A stretch of DNA of 64,000 nucleotides, from the NCBI GenBank assembly GCA_965223025.1, contig CBDCVP010000022.1:930001-994000 (forward strand), given 5' to 3'. The DNA comes from JABDMH01 sp965223025 (GTDB taxonomy: Bacteria > Bacteroidota > Bacteroidia > Chitinophagales > Saprospiraceae). A program made the translations under genes and the position numbers. A model generated the notes under the pieces. The model had not been told where the DNA came from. It did not search any database and saw nothing but the letters and a program-made list of their open reading frames with translations. Each line of letters opens with the position of its first letter. The first letter of the stretch is position 1. Positions 44,718-54,576 of this stretch are shown one piece after another.

Positions 44718-46685
44718 TTAAGATTTATCCCCTTGCCTGATATTTACAAAGGAGATTGAGAATACCGTGCCATCATCATAGTGCCACCCGTAGGTGGCCT
44801 CTAGTTTTTTGGCAAACATGTCGATCAATTCCATACCGAGTGAGTCATTCGTGTGGTCTTTCTCATTTCCAAAACCAGGACCATTATCGCACACAGCAAC
44901 CTTGACCAATTCTTGCAGCTTATCTAAAGTGATCAACAACCTGCCATCTTCTGAGTCGGGTAACCCATGTTTAAAGGCGTTGCTGAGGACTTCATTAAGG
45001 ATCATCCCTACATAGATCATAATTTGTCTATTTATTTGAAAATTCCCTCCTCGAATCTCGAAACTATCGGCAGAGTCTGGCCGGGAATACGTGTAATGTA
45101 GATGCTCTGTCATTTCAGTGACGAAATGCGCCATATTAATGGTATCCTGGGAATCTTCATATAATACCTGGTGGACTCTGGAAATGGACTCGACCCTTCT
45201 ACTGCTCTCCCTGAGTGCTTCGGTAGCTACTTGATCAGATATTTCCCGGGCTTGGATGTCTAGCAGGCTGGAGATTATCTGCAAATTATTTTTCACTCTA
45301 TGATGGATCTCTTTCAGCAGATACTTGTTGTGTGTCAGTGCCGACGAGATCGCCATATTCTTATCATTGAGCATAGCAGTGTGATTTCTATTTTTTTTCA
45401 GGAGTAAAAACAGTAAAACGACCCCACCCAGTAGTAATAATAAAGCACTCGCCAGACCGACCAGTCTGATTCGGATTCTTTGTGCATCTAGCTTGTCTTG
45501 CTGAGCCCTGATGGTGAGATCAGCCAATTGTTTTTCATTTTTCTCCTGATTGTACTTCAGTTGTAATTCTTCAAGGGTCTCTTGCATATCTCGATTCCGA
45601 ATCACTTTCCCTAACGAATCGTAGCGCTCAAAGTAGTAAAAAGCCTTTCGATAATTTCGTTGCTTACTGTAGATATTTTTCATCATCTCGAAGGCCTCCA
45701 TCACGTCCTCAGCAGCTGAGAATTCCTCTGCGTATTCCAATGCCTTGTTGGCCATCGAAAGTGCTTCACCGTACTTCTTTTGATCCATCAGCGCCTTGGC
45801 CCATGAAAGGTAGAGTGACTGAACACCCAGCTTATTCGATGAGTGGTTGAAGGTTTCCTCAGATTGCTGGAAATAGATAAGTGCTTCGTGAAAGTCTTCC
45901 TTAGCCACGTACTGACTGGCCAAATTGGAGTAGATGACAGCTTTATGACGAGTCATCCCAGGGCGAATGAACAGCAGTGCTTGTTTGTACAACAATATGG
46001 ATGAATCGATCTTGTTTTGCCTACTAAAAAGTGTCCCCATATTATTTAGGGAATTAATCACCAACATTGAATCCTGAAAGGCTAAAGCAGACTGCAGGCC
46101 CAATTGATAATGCTTTAGTGATTTTCGATGGTCTTTGAGGCGCCCATACAAAACACCCAACTCCATCTGTACAACACCGATTTCTCGCCTATCTCCTATC
46201 TCTTCTAAGAGTTCCAATGCTCGAAAATATGCAGATGCTGCTGAATCGTATTCAGTCTTTGCCAACCATGAACCACCTATCCGAATCCAGGATATTGCTA
46301 TTTCTAGGGTATCCTGTGACATCGTATAAGAGTCGAGCGCCCGGGTGTTGTAAACTACAGCGCTGTCATATTGTCCAAGGTTCCACTTGGATCTGGCGAT
46401 GAGCTTCCATACTTCAGCTTTCCCCATTTCATCTTCGGAAAGGATATTTTGCGCTGCCTTTTTTGCCAACCAGATTACCGAATCATAGTCTATTCGAAAA
46501 TACGAGTTGGCTAAGGCCAGATATGCTTCTGCTCTCTGAGCCTGGTCACCTCCGGTAGTGAGATGCCATAGTGAATCGCGGTCGGTCGCCTGAGCACGAA
46601 TGGTAAGGGAAGCTAGCATGACTGCGAGATAAACCCATCGCCAGGTTTCAGCCATGCTGGTTTTTTTTGCCTTATTATGCCTCAT
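44718..46685 (-). CDS. TPR-containing sensor histidine kinase (HisKA_2 type)
   Basis: 655 residues: signal peptide, about seven TPR-like helical repeats (about residues 35-360), coiled coil, one TM (about 402-425), then HisKA_2 with LKEIHHRVKNNLQIISSLLD (His near 458) and a HATPase domain (NEVLSNAFKHG, VCDNGPGFG). A periplasmic TPR sensor with cytoplasmic kinase, common in Bacteroidota. Divergently placed with a LytTR regulator 193 bp away, its likely partner. Confidence 0.92.
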   Translation of the reverse strand: MRHNKAKKTSMAETWRWVYLAVMLASLTIRAQATDRDSLWHLTTGGDQAQRAEAYLALANSYFRIDYDSVIWLAKKAAQNILSEDEMGKAEVWKLIARSKWNLGQYDSAVVYNTRALDSYTMSQDTLEIAISWIRIGGSWLAKTEYDSAASAYFRALELLEEIGDRREIGVVQMELGVLYGRLKDHRKSLKHYQLGLQSALAFQDSMLVINSLNNMGTLFSRQNKIDSSILLYKQALLFIRPGMTRHKAVIYSNLASQYVAKEDFHEALIYFQQSEETFNHSSNKLGVQSLYLSWAKALMDQKKYGEALSMANKALEYAEEFSAAEDVMEAFEMMKNIYSKQRNYRKAFYYFERYDSLGKVIRNRDMQETLEELQLKYNQEKNEKQLADLTIRAQQDKLDAQRIRIRLVGLASALLLLLGGVVLLFLLLKKNRNHTAMLNDKNMAISSALTHNKYLLKEIHHRVKNNLQIISSLLDIQAREISDQVATEALRESSRRVESISRVHQVLYEDSQDTINMAHFVTEMTEHLHYTYSRPDSADSFEIRGGNFQINRQIMIYVGMILNEVLSNAFKHGLPDSEDGRLLITLDKLQELVKVAVCDNGPGFGNEKDHTNDSLGMELIDMFAKKLEATYGWHYDDGTVFSISFVNIRQGDKS

Positions 46686-46878
46686 CGAGATGAAGGGTTT
46701 CGATAATCACTAAATTTAACCCGAAATTTGAGGAATAACCAATCCGATATGTGAGGCAGACAAGAAACATCGATTTCGCAGATGAAAATCATTTGTACGA
46801 GATGCACCTTAAGCGAGGTCAATAAAATTCAACAAGCGGATTAGTACGCGAAAAGATTTTTTACCGTCAACCTTCAGA

Positions 46879-47598
46879 ATGAATAAAACACCCTCGGTAT
46901 ATATTGTCGAAGATGAACCCATCATAGGAAAACAGCTCAGGATGATCTTGATGGACATGGGTGTCCGAATTACCGGTTGGAGTGATGATCCCAATCAGGT
47001 ATTGCTCGACCTACGGCATGCGAAACCACATCTTGTGCTGCTTGACATCCATTTAGATCACGAGATGGATGGAATTCTCTTGGCAACGGAGCTCCAGAGA
47101 CTAGGTATCCGTGACTTCATTTATATCACTGCCTATCATGATCCTGAAACTCTAGATAGGGTCAAGGCGACTATGCCTCTTGCCTTTATTATCAAACCAT
47201 TTTCCCCAGAAACCATCCAAAGCAATATCAAGATTGCTTTCGCCAAGATGAGAAATCATCGGCATATACTACCACAAGTAGTGGAGAGCAAACCATTATT
47301 CTTCAAGGATGGGTCAACGATGATTCAGGTCAGACCTGAAGATATTTATTACGCACAAGCGTTTGACAATTACTGCTATATCCAAACTGGAGATAGGAGA
47401 CTACTTTCTCCGCATACTTTAAAACATATTGAGTCTATTTTGTCAACAGGATCCTTTGTCAGAACACATAAATCCTTTCTTGTGAATTTGGAACATATTA
47501 CTTCGATTCAGGAAGGATATATCTATCTGCATGAGCACCGTGTTAAGATGGGGAGGGTTTACAAGTACCGGCTCCTTGATGCGATCCAGATCATTTGA
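46879..47598 (+). CDS. LytTR-family response regulator
   Basis: 239 residues. REC domain 1-120 with acidic pocket EDEP (11-14), phospho-Asp D56 in LVLLDIHLD, and Lys in FIIKPFS near 106. The LytTR DNA-binding domain covers about 140-239 (YYAQAFDNYCYIQTGDR, FVRTHKSFLVNLEHI). Divergent from the TPR histidine kinase, forming a two-component pair by position; the shared intergenic region may hold its binding site. Confidence 0.93.
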   Translation: MNKTPSVYIVEDEPIIGKQLRMILMDMGVRITGWSDDPNQVLLDLRHAKPHLVLLDIHLDHEMDGILLATELQRLGIRDFIYITAYHDPETLDRVKATMPLAFIIKPFSPETIQSNIKIAFAKMRNHRHILPQVVESKPLFFKDGSTMIQVRPEDIYYAQAFDNYCYIQTGDRRLLSPHTLKHIESILSTGSFVRTHKSFLVNLEHITSIQEGYIYLHEHRVKMGRVYKYRLLDAIQII

Positions 47599-47711
47599 CC
47601 AAAGATGTGAAGTTGTTTACCCATTTTTTCTTGCTGTTTACTAAAATCACCTTTTTAGTAGTCGATATAGCATGACATTTGAGATTGATATTGGAGAATC
47701 ACATATTTCAA

Positions 47712-48323
47712 ATGAGAAAATCAGTCCTTATAATCTGTAGTGCACTGATCACTGCAAGCGCTATCGCCCAAGAATGCAAATACCGAAAAAACGCAAAAGA
47801 CGAATTTACTGGAGACCAGCTCAAAATGACGGAATGGCAAACCATTCTTAATCATACTGGCTTGCTGGGTAATCATGCCGTACATCTAAGTCTTGTGGCG
47901 ATGAATGGAGAGGAGTTTGTGGAGATCATGTATCAAGCGAAGAAGAGCAAGAGTGAGGTCCTCGCAGTCAGCAAAAACAAAACGAAACTGATGTTTAAAC
48001 TGGCCAATGGCGAAGTCGTCACCCTTGAATATGCCGGAGATGACTCGTATATTTCTGCCAACCGAAAGCGCAAAACCTCGAAATCTGGAAAAGTGGATTA
48101 TTTTTATACGCTCACGTGCAAATTTGCGCTGACTGAACATCAAAAGGATATGCTGGCTGGTTCTGCCATTACCAAGCTGAGGATGACGTTGTACAAAGAT
48201 GTGCTGGAACTGGATATACCAGAAAAAACGAAAAATCAGCTCTTAGGCTTCAGCTCAAGAGGACAAAAACCCAAGAAGTTTCTACCGCAGTCCTACTTCC
48301 TAAACAGTATGGGTTGCCTCTGA
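47712..48323 (+). CDS. Secreted protein of unknown function
   Basis: 203 residues from the ATG at 47712, which begins a good signal peptide (MRKSVLIICSALITASAIAQ); an upstream in-frame start adds 11 residues and spoils it. The mature part is basic and strand-rich (KTKLMFKLANGEVVTLEYAG, KVDYFYTLTCKFALTEHQKD) with Lys-rich patches. No family recognised. Confidence 0.7.
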   Translation: MRKSVLIICSALITASAIAQECKYRKNAKDEFTGDQLKMTEWQTILNHTGLLGNHAVHLSLVAMNGEEFVEIMYQAKKSKSEVLAVSKNKTKLMFKLANGEVVTLEYAGDDSYISANRKRKTSKSGKVDYFYTLTCKFALTEHQKDMLAGSAITKLRMTLYKDVLELDIPEKTKNQLLGFSSRGQKPKKFLPQSYFLNSMGCL

Positions 48324-48548
48324 TGGATCAATAAAATCGCAATGAGTGCCCCTTGATCAATCATTGATGCGGGATCCTTGGGTGTCGATCGAGGTGTAGA
48401 TGCCACACTCAGAAGTATAGGTCAGCATCTTTTGGCAGATTAGAATCACAGCTTTGATTTAGGTGTCGCTGATGCCAGACTGAGTAAAGGAAATGATCTC
48501 GAAGGGAGCCGTTCTTGATTTGGCAATCTTCGATGGTACACTCAAAGG

Positions 48549-50567
48549 TTATGCTTCCTCTTCAGGTTGCTCTTTGACCGGACTAGGTTCTTCTTGATCT
48601 ACACCGTTCTGATCGGCAGCCATCGACACATCATCATCTACTTCAGGTTTTGCAAACGGCCTGGGTCCAATCAGTTTTTCCACATCTGACTTAAGTAGGA
48701 CTTCTTTCTCCAATAGGTGTTCGGCTAAAATGTCCAGCTCTTTGCGATGGTGCTTTAGGAGTTCCTGAGCACGCACGTATTGTGACTCGACCAGTTTTCT
48801 GACCTCATCGTCAATCAGTGTGGCCGTTTCATCTGAATAGGGCTTCTGAAACTGATCTTGTGACATGCCATAGAAGGAGATGTTCCCCACTTTGCTATTC
48901 ATGCCATAGATGGAGATCATACTATATGCCATCTTGGTTACCTGATCCAAATCATTCTGCGCACCTGTGGAAATCTTGTCAAAAACAATTCTTTCGGCAG
49001 CTCTGCCACCAAAAGTCATGCACATGCGGTCTAACAGTTGCTCGCTGCGTGTGATGTACTCCTCCTTAGGTAGGTATTGAGCGTACCCCAAAGTACCAAT
49101 GCCTCTAGGCACAATGGTCACCTTTACCAGCGGCGAGGCGTGTTCCAGGAACCATCCACAGACGGCATGCCCAGCTTCATGGAAAGCGATGATTTCTTTC
49201 TCTTCGGGCGAGATCAACTTATTTTTCTTCTCCAGGCCACCGATGACACGATCCAATGCATAGTTAAAATCCTCCAGGTCCACAGCCTTCTTCTCCCGTC
49301 TAGCTGCTACCAGAGCTGCTTCATTACAAATATTGGCAATGTCAGCGCCTGCAAAACCAGGGGTCATCTCAGACAATATCTCGGGTTTTACTTCCTCAGA
49401 AATCTTGATGTTTTTGAGGTGTACTCTGAAAATCTGTTCCCGGCCTTTAAGATCGGGTCTATCGATACCGATCTGTCGGTCGAATCTTCCTGGCCTAAGC
49501 AGAGCAATATCGAGCACGTCAGGTCTGTTGGTAGCCGCCATGAGAATCACACCTTTGTCGGTGCTAAAGCCATCCATCTCCACCAAGAGTTGGTTGAGGG
49601 TGTTTTCTCGTTCATCATTACCTCCCGGCATGTTGTTGCGTCCACGTGCTCTACCGATGGCATCGATCTCATCGATAAAAATGATACAGGGAGCTTTCTC
49701 TCGAGCTTGTCTAAAAAGATCGCGGACTCGGGATGCACCCACTCCGACAAACATCTCCACAAAATCTGATCCTGATATGGAGAAAAAAGGTACTCCTGCT
49801 TCACCTGCCACCGCCTTGGCCAATAGTGTTTTGCCCGTACCCGGAGGTCCGACCAGTAAAACACCTTTGGGAATTTTGCCCCCTAGGGCTTGATACTTCT
49901 TTGGATTCTTGAGAAAATCCACCACCTCCATCACCTCTTCTTTGGCTTCGTCCAGTCCAGCTACATCCTCGAAGGTCACATTCACATTTACATTGCTATT
50001 GTCGAAGAGGGTTGCCTTTGACTTGCCAATATTGAAGATTTGTGCACCTGGCCCTCCAGCTCCACCACTCATACGGCGCATGATAAACATCCATATCGCT
50101 ACAATGAGAAATATCGGCAGCAACCATCCGAGTATATTACCCCAGAAGTTGACTTTTTCATCATAGATGACGTCTATTTGGTTTTCAGGCTCGATGGACT
50201 CATTGAGCTGCCGCAGCTTCTGCTCAAAAGTCTCTACCGATCCGATATTGAACATGTAATTGGGACTGCTGAGACTAAACTGATTCTGATTGGCTTTGGA
50301 ATGTCGGGGACTGCTCAGCCGATCCGACTTGATGTATACATTGGCATACTTGCCATTGATTACCTCGACACGCTTCACATCACCTTCCTGTACAAACTGA
50401 GCAAACTCACCAAAGGTAATGTCCTCATTGGCGGTGAAACTTGAGTCAAAAAAGAGTTGGGAAGCCAACAGCACCAAAGCGATCAATCCGTAGATCCAAA
50501 ATGAATTGAACTTATTGAATCGCTTGTTATCCTTTTCTTTATTATCGCTATTCTGATTATTTTCCAT
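48549..50567 (-). CDS. ftsH: ATP-dependent zinc metalloprotease FtsH
   Basis: 672 residues. Two N-terminal TMs (about 24-42 and 146-164) flank a periplasmic domain. The AAA+ module has GPPGTGKT (near 238), IIFIDEIDAIG (near 296) and the second region of homology ATNRPDVLD. The peptidase M41 domain has HEAGH (near 462) binding zinc. The acidic C-terminal tail (EEPSPVKEQPEEEA) is typical of Bacteroidota FtsH. Degrades membrane and regulatory proteins at the inner membrane. Lies 18 bp downstream of rsfS on the same strand. Confidence 0.98.
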   Translation of the reverse strand: MENNQNSDNKEKDNKRFNKFNSFWIYGLIALVLLASQLFFDSSFTANEDITFGEFAQFVQEGDVKRVEVINGKYANVYIKSDRLSSPRHSKANQNQFSLSSPNYMFNIGSVETFEQKLRQLNESIEPENQIDVIYDEKVNFWGNILGWLLPIFLIVAIWMFIMRRMSGGAGGPGAQIFNIGKSKATLFDNSNVNVNVTFEDVAGLDEAKEEVMEVVDFLKNPKKYQALGGKIPKGVLLVGPPGTGKTLLAKAVAGEAGVPFFSISGSDFVEMFVGVGASRVRDLFRQAREKAPCIIFIDEIDAIGRARGRNNMPGGNDERENTLNQLLVEMDGFSTDKGVILMAATNRPDVLDIALLRPGRFDRQIGIDRPDLKGREQIFRVHLKNIKISEEVKPEILSEMTPGFAGADIANICNEAALVAARREKKAVDLEDFNYALDRVIGGLEKKNKLISPEEKEIIAFHEAGHAVCGWFLEHASPLVKVTIVPRGIGTLGYAQYLPKEEYITRSEQLLDRMCMTFGGRAAERIVFDKISTGAQNDLDQVTKMAYSMISIYGMNSKVGNISFYGMSQDQFQKPYSDETATLIDDEVRKLVESQYVRAQELLKHHRKELDILAEHLLEKEVLLKSDVEKLIGPRPFAKPEVDDDVSMAADQNGVDQEEPSPVKEQPEEEA

Positions 50568-50585
50568 AGTGAGACTACTTACGTA

Positions 50586-50972
50586 CTAGGAACCCTCGTA
50601 ATAAGTTATTTGTGCATCGCTCCATAAATCTTCAAGTTCATAAAAACCACGCGTCTCCGGGAAGAAAATATGGACCACCGTGGAAAAGAAATCGACTAAA
50701 ATCCAACGGGCTGACCTTTCCCCCTCCACATGATTGGGTAATAGGGCAGCTTCTTGCTTCACTCGCTCCTGTATATGGTCAGAAAGGGCTTTAATTTGCA
50801 CACTTGAATCTCCTTCACATATAATGAAAAAATCTGTTGGGGCATCATCTAATTCTGTAAGGTCAATCTTAGTAATACCTTTACCCTTAATGTCTTTCAT
50901 CGAATCTACAATCAACTCATTCAATGCACCCGTACTGATATCTGTCGTTAACTGCTGCCTGTTTAAACTCAA
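50586..50972 (-). CDS. rsfS: Ribosomal silencing factor RsfS (Iojap family)
   Basis: 128 residues: KGITKIDLTELDDAPTDFFI, CEGDSSVQIKALSDHIQERV, ARWILVDFFSTVVHIFFPET and the final FYELEDLWSDA. RsfS binds uL14 on the 50S subunit and blocks subunit joining under starvation. It precedes ftsH in an operon, divergent from birA, an arrangement I know from other Bacteroidota. Confidence 0.95.
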   Translation of the reverse strand: MSLNRQQLTTDISTGALNELIVDSMKDIKGKGITKIDLTELDDAPTDFFIICEGDSSVQIKALSDHIQERVKQEAALLPNHVEGERSARWILVDFFSTVVHIFFPETRGFYELEDLWSDAQITYYEGS

Positions 50973-51041
50973 ATTTTTTGTTTAAAATGATCAAATTCAA
51001 CACTTAACAACCCCTCTAACCAACAAAACTACTTAAATAAT

Positions 51042-51803
51042 TTGAGTAACTTCCATAACAGACTAAGAGACAGAAAGGTTCTTCTCGAATTCGAAACCCT
51101 ATCGTCAACCAATACCTTCGCACTTGAGCTATTGGCAGAAAAAGACCCTGTAGAGGGGACGGTCGTCTGGGCCCACCATCAGTCGGATGGTCGTGGCCAA
51201 CTAGGAACCAAATGGGAGAGTGTCGGAGGTAAGAATCTCACTTTTTCGATCATTCTATATCCGAATTTTTTGCTTGCATCCGACCAGTTTTATCTCAACA
51301 AGGGGGTTTCTACCGCTTTGGTTCGCGTTTTTGGACCCTTCTTTCAGGAGCGCATTAGGGTGAAATGGCCCAATGATATCTATATAGATCAAGAAAAAGT
51401 TGCTGGAATACTCATCCAGAATCAAGTCAGAGGCCAGCATCTGAGGGCATCGGTGATCGGAATAGGTCTCAATGTTAATCAAATGGCGTTTTCTACTTCC
51501 CTACCGAATGCTACCTCTCTAGCCCTCCATGGATACCCAATGACCGACCTGGAACTTATCCTCCATGAGATCGTAGCGCAAATCATGGCGCACTATCTAC
51601 AATTGAAAGAAAATATCACAATCTTTGATCCCGAGTATAGCGACAGGCTGTACAAGTATCATGAAAAAACTACCTTCCATATGACCGATCGACAGGCTAT
51701 TACTGGATACATTCAGGGGGTGGACTCCCGAGGGCGATTGGAGGTCAAATTAGTTAGTGGTGAAAGGAGATTCTTCAACATCAAAGAGATCCGTTACCGA
51801 TGA
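51042..51803 (+). CDS. birA: Biotin-[acetyl-CoA-carboxylase] ligase
   Basis: 253 residues from a TTG start; no ATG gives a full N-terminus. Class I biotin protein ligase without a DNA-binding domain: LSSTNTFALELL, the biotinyl-AMP loop QSDGRGQLGTKWES, KWPNDIYIDQEKVAGILIQN and IGIGLNVNQ. Activates biotin with ATP and transfers it to carboxylase carrier domains. Ends with a 4-bp overlap into cinA. Confidence 0.95.
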   Translation: MSNFHNRLRDRKVLLEFETLSSTNTFALELLAEKDPVEGTVVWAHHQSDGRGQLGTKWESVGGKNLTFSIILYPNFLLASDQFYLNKGVSTALVRVFGPFFQERIRVKWPNDIYIDQEKVAGILIQNQVRGQHLRASVIGIGLNVNQMAFSTSLPNATSLALHGYPMTDLELILHEIVAQIMAHYLQLKENITIFDPEYSDRLYKYHEKTTFHMTDRQAITGYIQGVDSRGRLEVKLVSGERRFFNIKEIRYR

Positions 51804-53035
51804 AGGCAACGATATTGGCAGTTGGAGACGAAATACTAGTGGGCCAAATCACCAACACGAATGCCACGTGGATATCCGAGAAACTTTCTGAGCTGGGTGT
51901 ACAGATCATCAGACATTTGTCTACGGCTGATGACCTGGATGACATACAGAATGCCATCAAAAACAGTTTTCAAGACTCGGATCTCATCATAGTGACGGGA
52001 GGTCTAGGTCCGACCAAGGACGATATCACCAAAAAGGCATTGGCAGCGTACTACCAATGTGGTTTTACATTTTCTGAGGAGACTTATCAGCGGATTGTGA
52101 AGATGTTCAAGAAGAGGAATATCCCCATCAGTCAGGCACATCATGATCAGTGCCAAATGCCTGTGAAAGCACGGTTGCTAGAGAACAAAATGGGCACAGC
52201 ACCGGGTATGTGGTTTGAATCGAATGGTCAGCAACTGATCTCCGTGCCGGGAGTGCCCTATGAGATGCAGTACATCATGACACATGGAGTCATGCCTAAA
52301 ATTGAAGAACTGAACAAACTCATTTATCGCAAGAAGACTATTAGGACAGTAGGCATCGGTGAAACCTCCTTAGCAGAGATCATTGAACCCCTACTGAAGA
52401 ACCACCAAGTTAACATCGCCTACCTTCCCTCACCAGGTGGAGTGAGGATCAGACTGTCCAATAAAGGTATATCTGATCCTGAGCAGATAGAAACTCAGCT
52501 GGCCAGCGCTGTCGAGATCGTAGACCACGCCATTAAATCTTACATATATGGTTATGATGAGCAGCTGCTTGAGGCCCACATCGGTGAGCTACTGCGCGAC
52601 AAGAACCTAACCATTGGCACTGCAGAAAGCTGTACAGGTGGATATTTAGCACACATAATCACCAGTATTCCCGGGGCGAGTGCTTATTACAAAGGGAGCG
52701 TCGTCGCATACAGTAACGATGTGAAGCGGGATCAATTGGGTGTAAGCTATGAAACGCTGGATACCCATGGTGCTGTGAGTCGCCAGACGGTGACAGAAAT
52801 GGTGAAGGGTGCGCAAGATGCGCTTGGGTGCAGCATTGCCATTGCCACATCTGGGGTGAGTGGCCCCACCGGCGGCACCGATGAAAAGCCAGTTGGCACG
52901 GTATGGATTGCAGTGGGTGATGCGCAACGCACTTTGGCAAAGAAGTACCTTTTTTCTAAAGATCGTGTTGTAAACATCAAATACACAGCCGTTTATGCTC
53001 TAGACATGGTGCGAAAATTTTTAAATGACCGATAA
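51800..53035 (+). CDS. cinA: CinA-family nicotinamide-nucleotide amidohydrolase
   Basis: 411 residues. The N-terminal molybdopterin-binding-like domain (ILAVGDEILVGQITNTNATW, VTGGLGPTKDDITKKALA) is followed by a linker and the C-terminal deamidase domain from about residue 265 (GTAESCTGGYLAHIITSIPG, SGVSGPTGGTDEKPVGTVWI). Recycles NMN to nicotinate mononucleotide in the pyridine nucleotide cycle. The start ATG overlaps the birA stop, so the two are translationally coupled. Confidence 0.95.
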   Translation: MKATILAVGDEILVGQITNTNATWISEKLSELGVQIIRHLSTADDLDDIQNAIKNSFQDSDLIIVTGGLGPTKDDITKKALAAYYQCGFTFSEETYQRIVKMFKKRNIPISQAHHDQCQMPVKARLLENKMGTAPGMWFESNGQQLISVPGVPYEMQYIMTHGVMPKIEELNKLIYRKKTIRTVGIGETSLAEIIEPLLKNHQVNIAYLPSPGGVRIRLSNKGISDPEQIETQLASAVEIVDHAIKSYIYGYDEQLLEAHIGELLRDKNLTIGTAESCTGGYLAHIITSIPGASAYYKGSVVAYSNDVKRDQLGVSYETLDTHGAVSRQTVTEMVKGAQDALGCSIAIATSGVSGPTGGTDEKPVGTVWIAVGDAQRTLAKKYLFSKDRVVNIKYTAVYALDMVRKFLNDR

Positions 53036-53073
53036 ATTGATGTACTTTTGTCATCGCATTTAAAAAGATTGTC

Positions 53074-54429
53074 ATGGCGGTTTTTGAACTCATAATGCCG
53101 AAAATGGGAGAGAGCATCATCGAAGCGACGATCTTAAACTGGCTTAAGAGAGAGGGAGATGCTGTAGAAGTCGATGAGACCATTCTTGAGATTGCCACTG
53201 ACAAAGTAGATAGTGAAATACCCTCACCTGTCAAAGGTGTAATCAAGGAGTTGATCTACCAGACGGATACCGTGGTACCCGTCGGTGAAACCATAGCATT
53301 AATCCAGACTGAGGTTAATCTACCTAAAGACTCAAATGGTACCTCACCTTCCCAGCCCGTCCAGGACGAGACTGACTCTCCCAGCACATCAATAAAGACC
53401 TCTCCTCCTCCAGCTAAAGGTCCCAGTAGCACTCCGAAGACTCATATCCATGAAAGAATACCGCCAGTATCCGGACATAGATTTTACTCACCGCTTGTAC
53501 GTAAAATAGCCAGGGAGGAAGGAGTTTCTCTCACGGAGCTGGAAGGTATCCCAGGATCTGGACAGAATGATAGAGTGACAAAGAAGGATATCATAAGTTT
53601 TATCGAGCAGAAAAGATCGACAGGGAAGAGGAAAGCACCTAGTACGGTGACAAAAGCAGAATCTCCTGCTCGCCGTGCCTTTTTACCAGTGGATCCTGAT
53701 CCGATCCATGTAGATGGTTCTGAGGAGATTGTAGAGATGGAACGCACACGCAAGTTGATCGCCCAACATATGATCGACTCGAGACGAACATCTGCTCACG
53801 TGACCAGCTTTGTCGAAGTAGATGTGAGCAATATTGTGCAATGGCGCGATGCAAATAAAGACGCTTTTCAGCATCAGCATGGGACCAAACTTACCTTCAC
53901 TCCCATCTTCATTGAGGCACTCGTCAGGGCAATCAGAGACTTCCCACTGATCAATGCCTCTGTTCAAAACGATCAGATCATCTTGAAAAAGAAAATCAAC
54001 ATCGGATTGGCCACCGCTGTTCCAGACGGACACCTGATCGTTCCAGTCATCAAGCAGGCCGACAATTATAGTCTGGTGGGACTGGCCAATATGGTGAATG
54101 ACTTGGCCGAACGAGCCCGTACCGGAGGGCTAAAACCCGAAGAAATCCAAGAAGGAACTTTCACGATAACCAACGTTGGCACCTTTGGTAATGTCATGGG
54201 TACTCCGATCATCAACCAACCACAGATCGCAATCTTAGCAACGGGTGCGATTAAGAAAAAACCTGCGGTGGTCGAGACAGAATACGGAGATTTGATTGCG
54301 ATAAGGCATATGATGTTCTTGTCACTCTCCTACGATCATCGCATCATCGATGGTTTTTATGGTGGTTCATTTCTGCGACGTATCGCAGACTACCTAGAAC
54401 AGTTTGAAGATGAAGATACCATCAAATAG
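53074..54429 (+). CDS. 2-oxoacid dehydrogenase E2 (dihydrolipoamide acyltransferase)
   Basis: 451 residues: one lipoyl domain (1-76) with Lys44 in IATDKVDSE, a Pro/Ser-rich linker, an E3-binding domain (about 135-175; SPLVRKIAREEGVSLTELEG) and the catalytic acyltransferase domain (about 215-447) with SYDHRIIDG carrying the active His and Asp. Core of a branched-chain or pyruvate dehydrogenase complex; which one is not decidable by eye. No E1 or E3 gene is adjacent. Confidence 0.94.
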   Translation: MAVFELIMPKMGESIIEATILNWLKREGDAVEVDETILEIATDKVDSEIPSPVKGVIKELIYQTDTVVPVGETIALIQTEVNLPKDSNGTSPSQPVQDETDSPSTSIKTSPPPAKGPSSTPKTHIHERIPPVSGHRFYSPLVRKIAREEGVSLTELEGIPGSGQNDRVTKKDIISFIEQKRSTGKRKAPSTVTKAESPARRAFLPVDPDPIHVDGSEEIVEMERTRKLIAQHMIDSRRTSAHVTSFVEVDVSNIVQWRDANKDAFQHQHGTKLTFTPIFIEALVRAIRDFPLINASVQNDQIILKKKINIGLATAVPDGHLIVPVIKQADNYSLVGLANMVNDLAERARTGGLKPEEIQEGTFTITNVGTFGNVMGTPIINQPQIAILATGAIKKKPAVVETEYGDLIAIRHMMFLSLSYDHRIIDGFYGGSFLRRIADYLEQFEDEDTIK

Positions 54430-54469
54430 TGCTCTGTTTCACAAGAATTTATCACTATTGACTGGCTCT

Positions 54470-54549
54470 TTTTTGCACATCTCTTCATCATCGAAAGCCT
54501 TACGTAGCAACGGCTATGCGCGGTTTCGCTTCTTCGACCTGTGCAAAAA
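54470..54549. repeat. Long imperfect palindrome in the E2 / OmpA-like gene gap
   Basis: TTTTTGCACA (54470-54479) and TGTGCAAAAA (54540-54549) are perfect 10-bp arms; inside, CGAAAGCC (54492-54499) faces GGTTTCG (54522-54528) around a 22-nt loop. It could form an RNA hairpin in the leader of the next gene, act as a bidirectional terminator because both arms carry A/T tracts, or be a REP-like element. Confidence 0.5.
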
Positions 54550-54576
54550 TAGCAGTGTCACTAGCAACAAAAGCTT

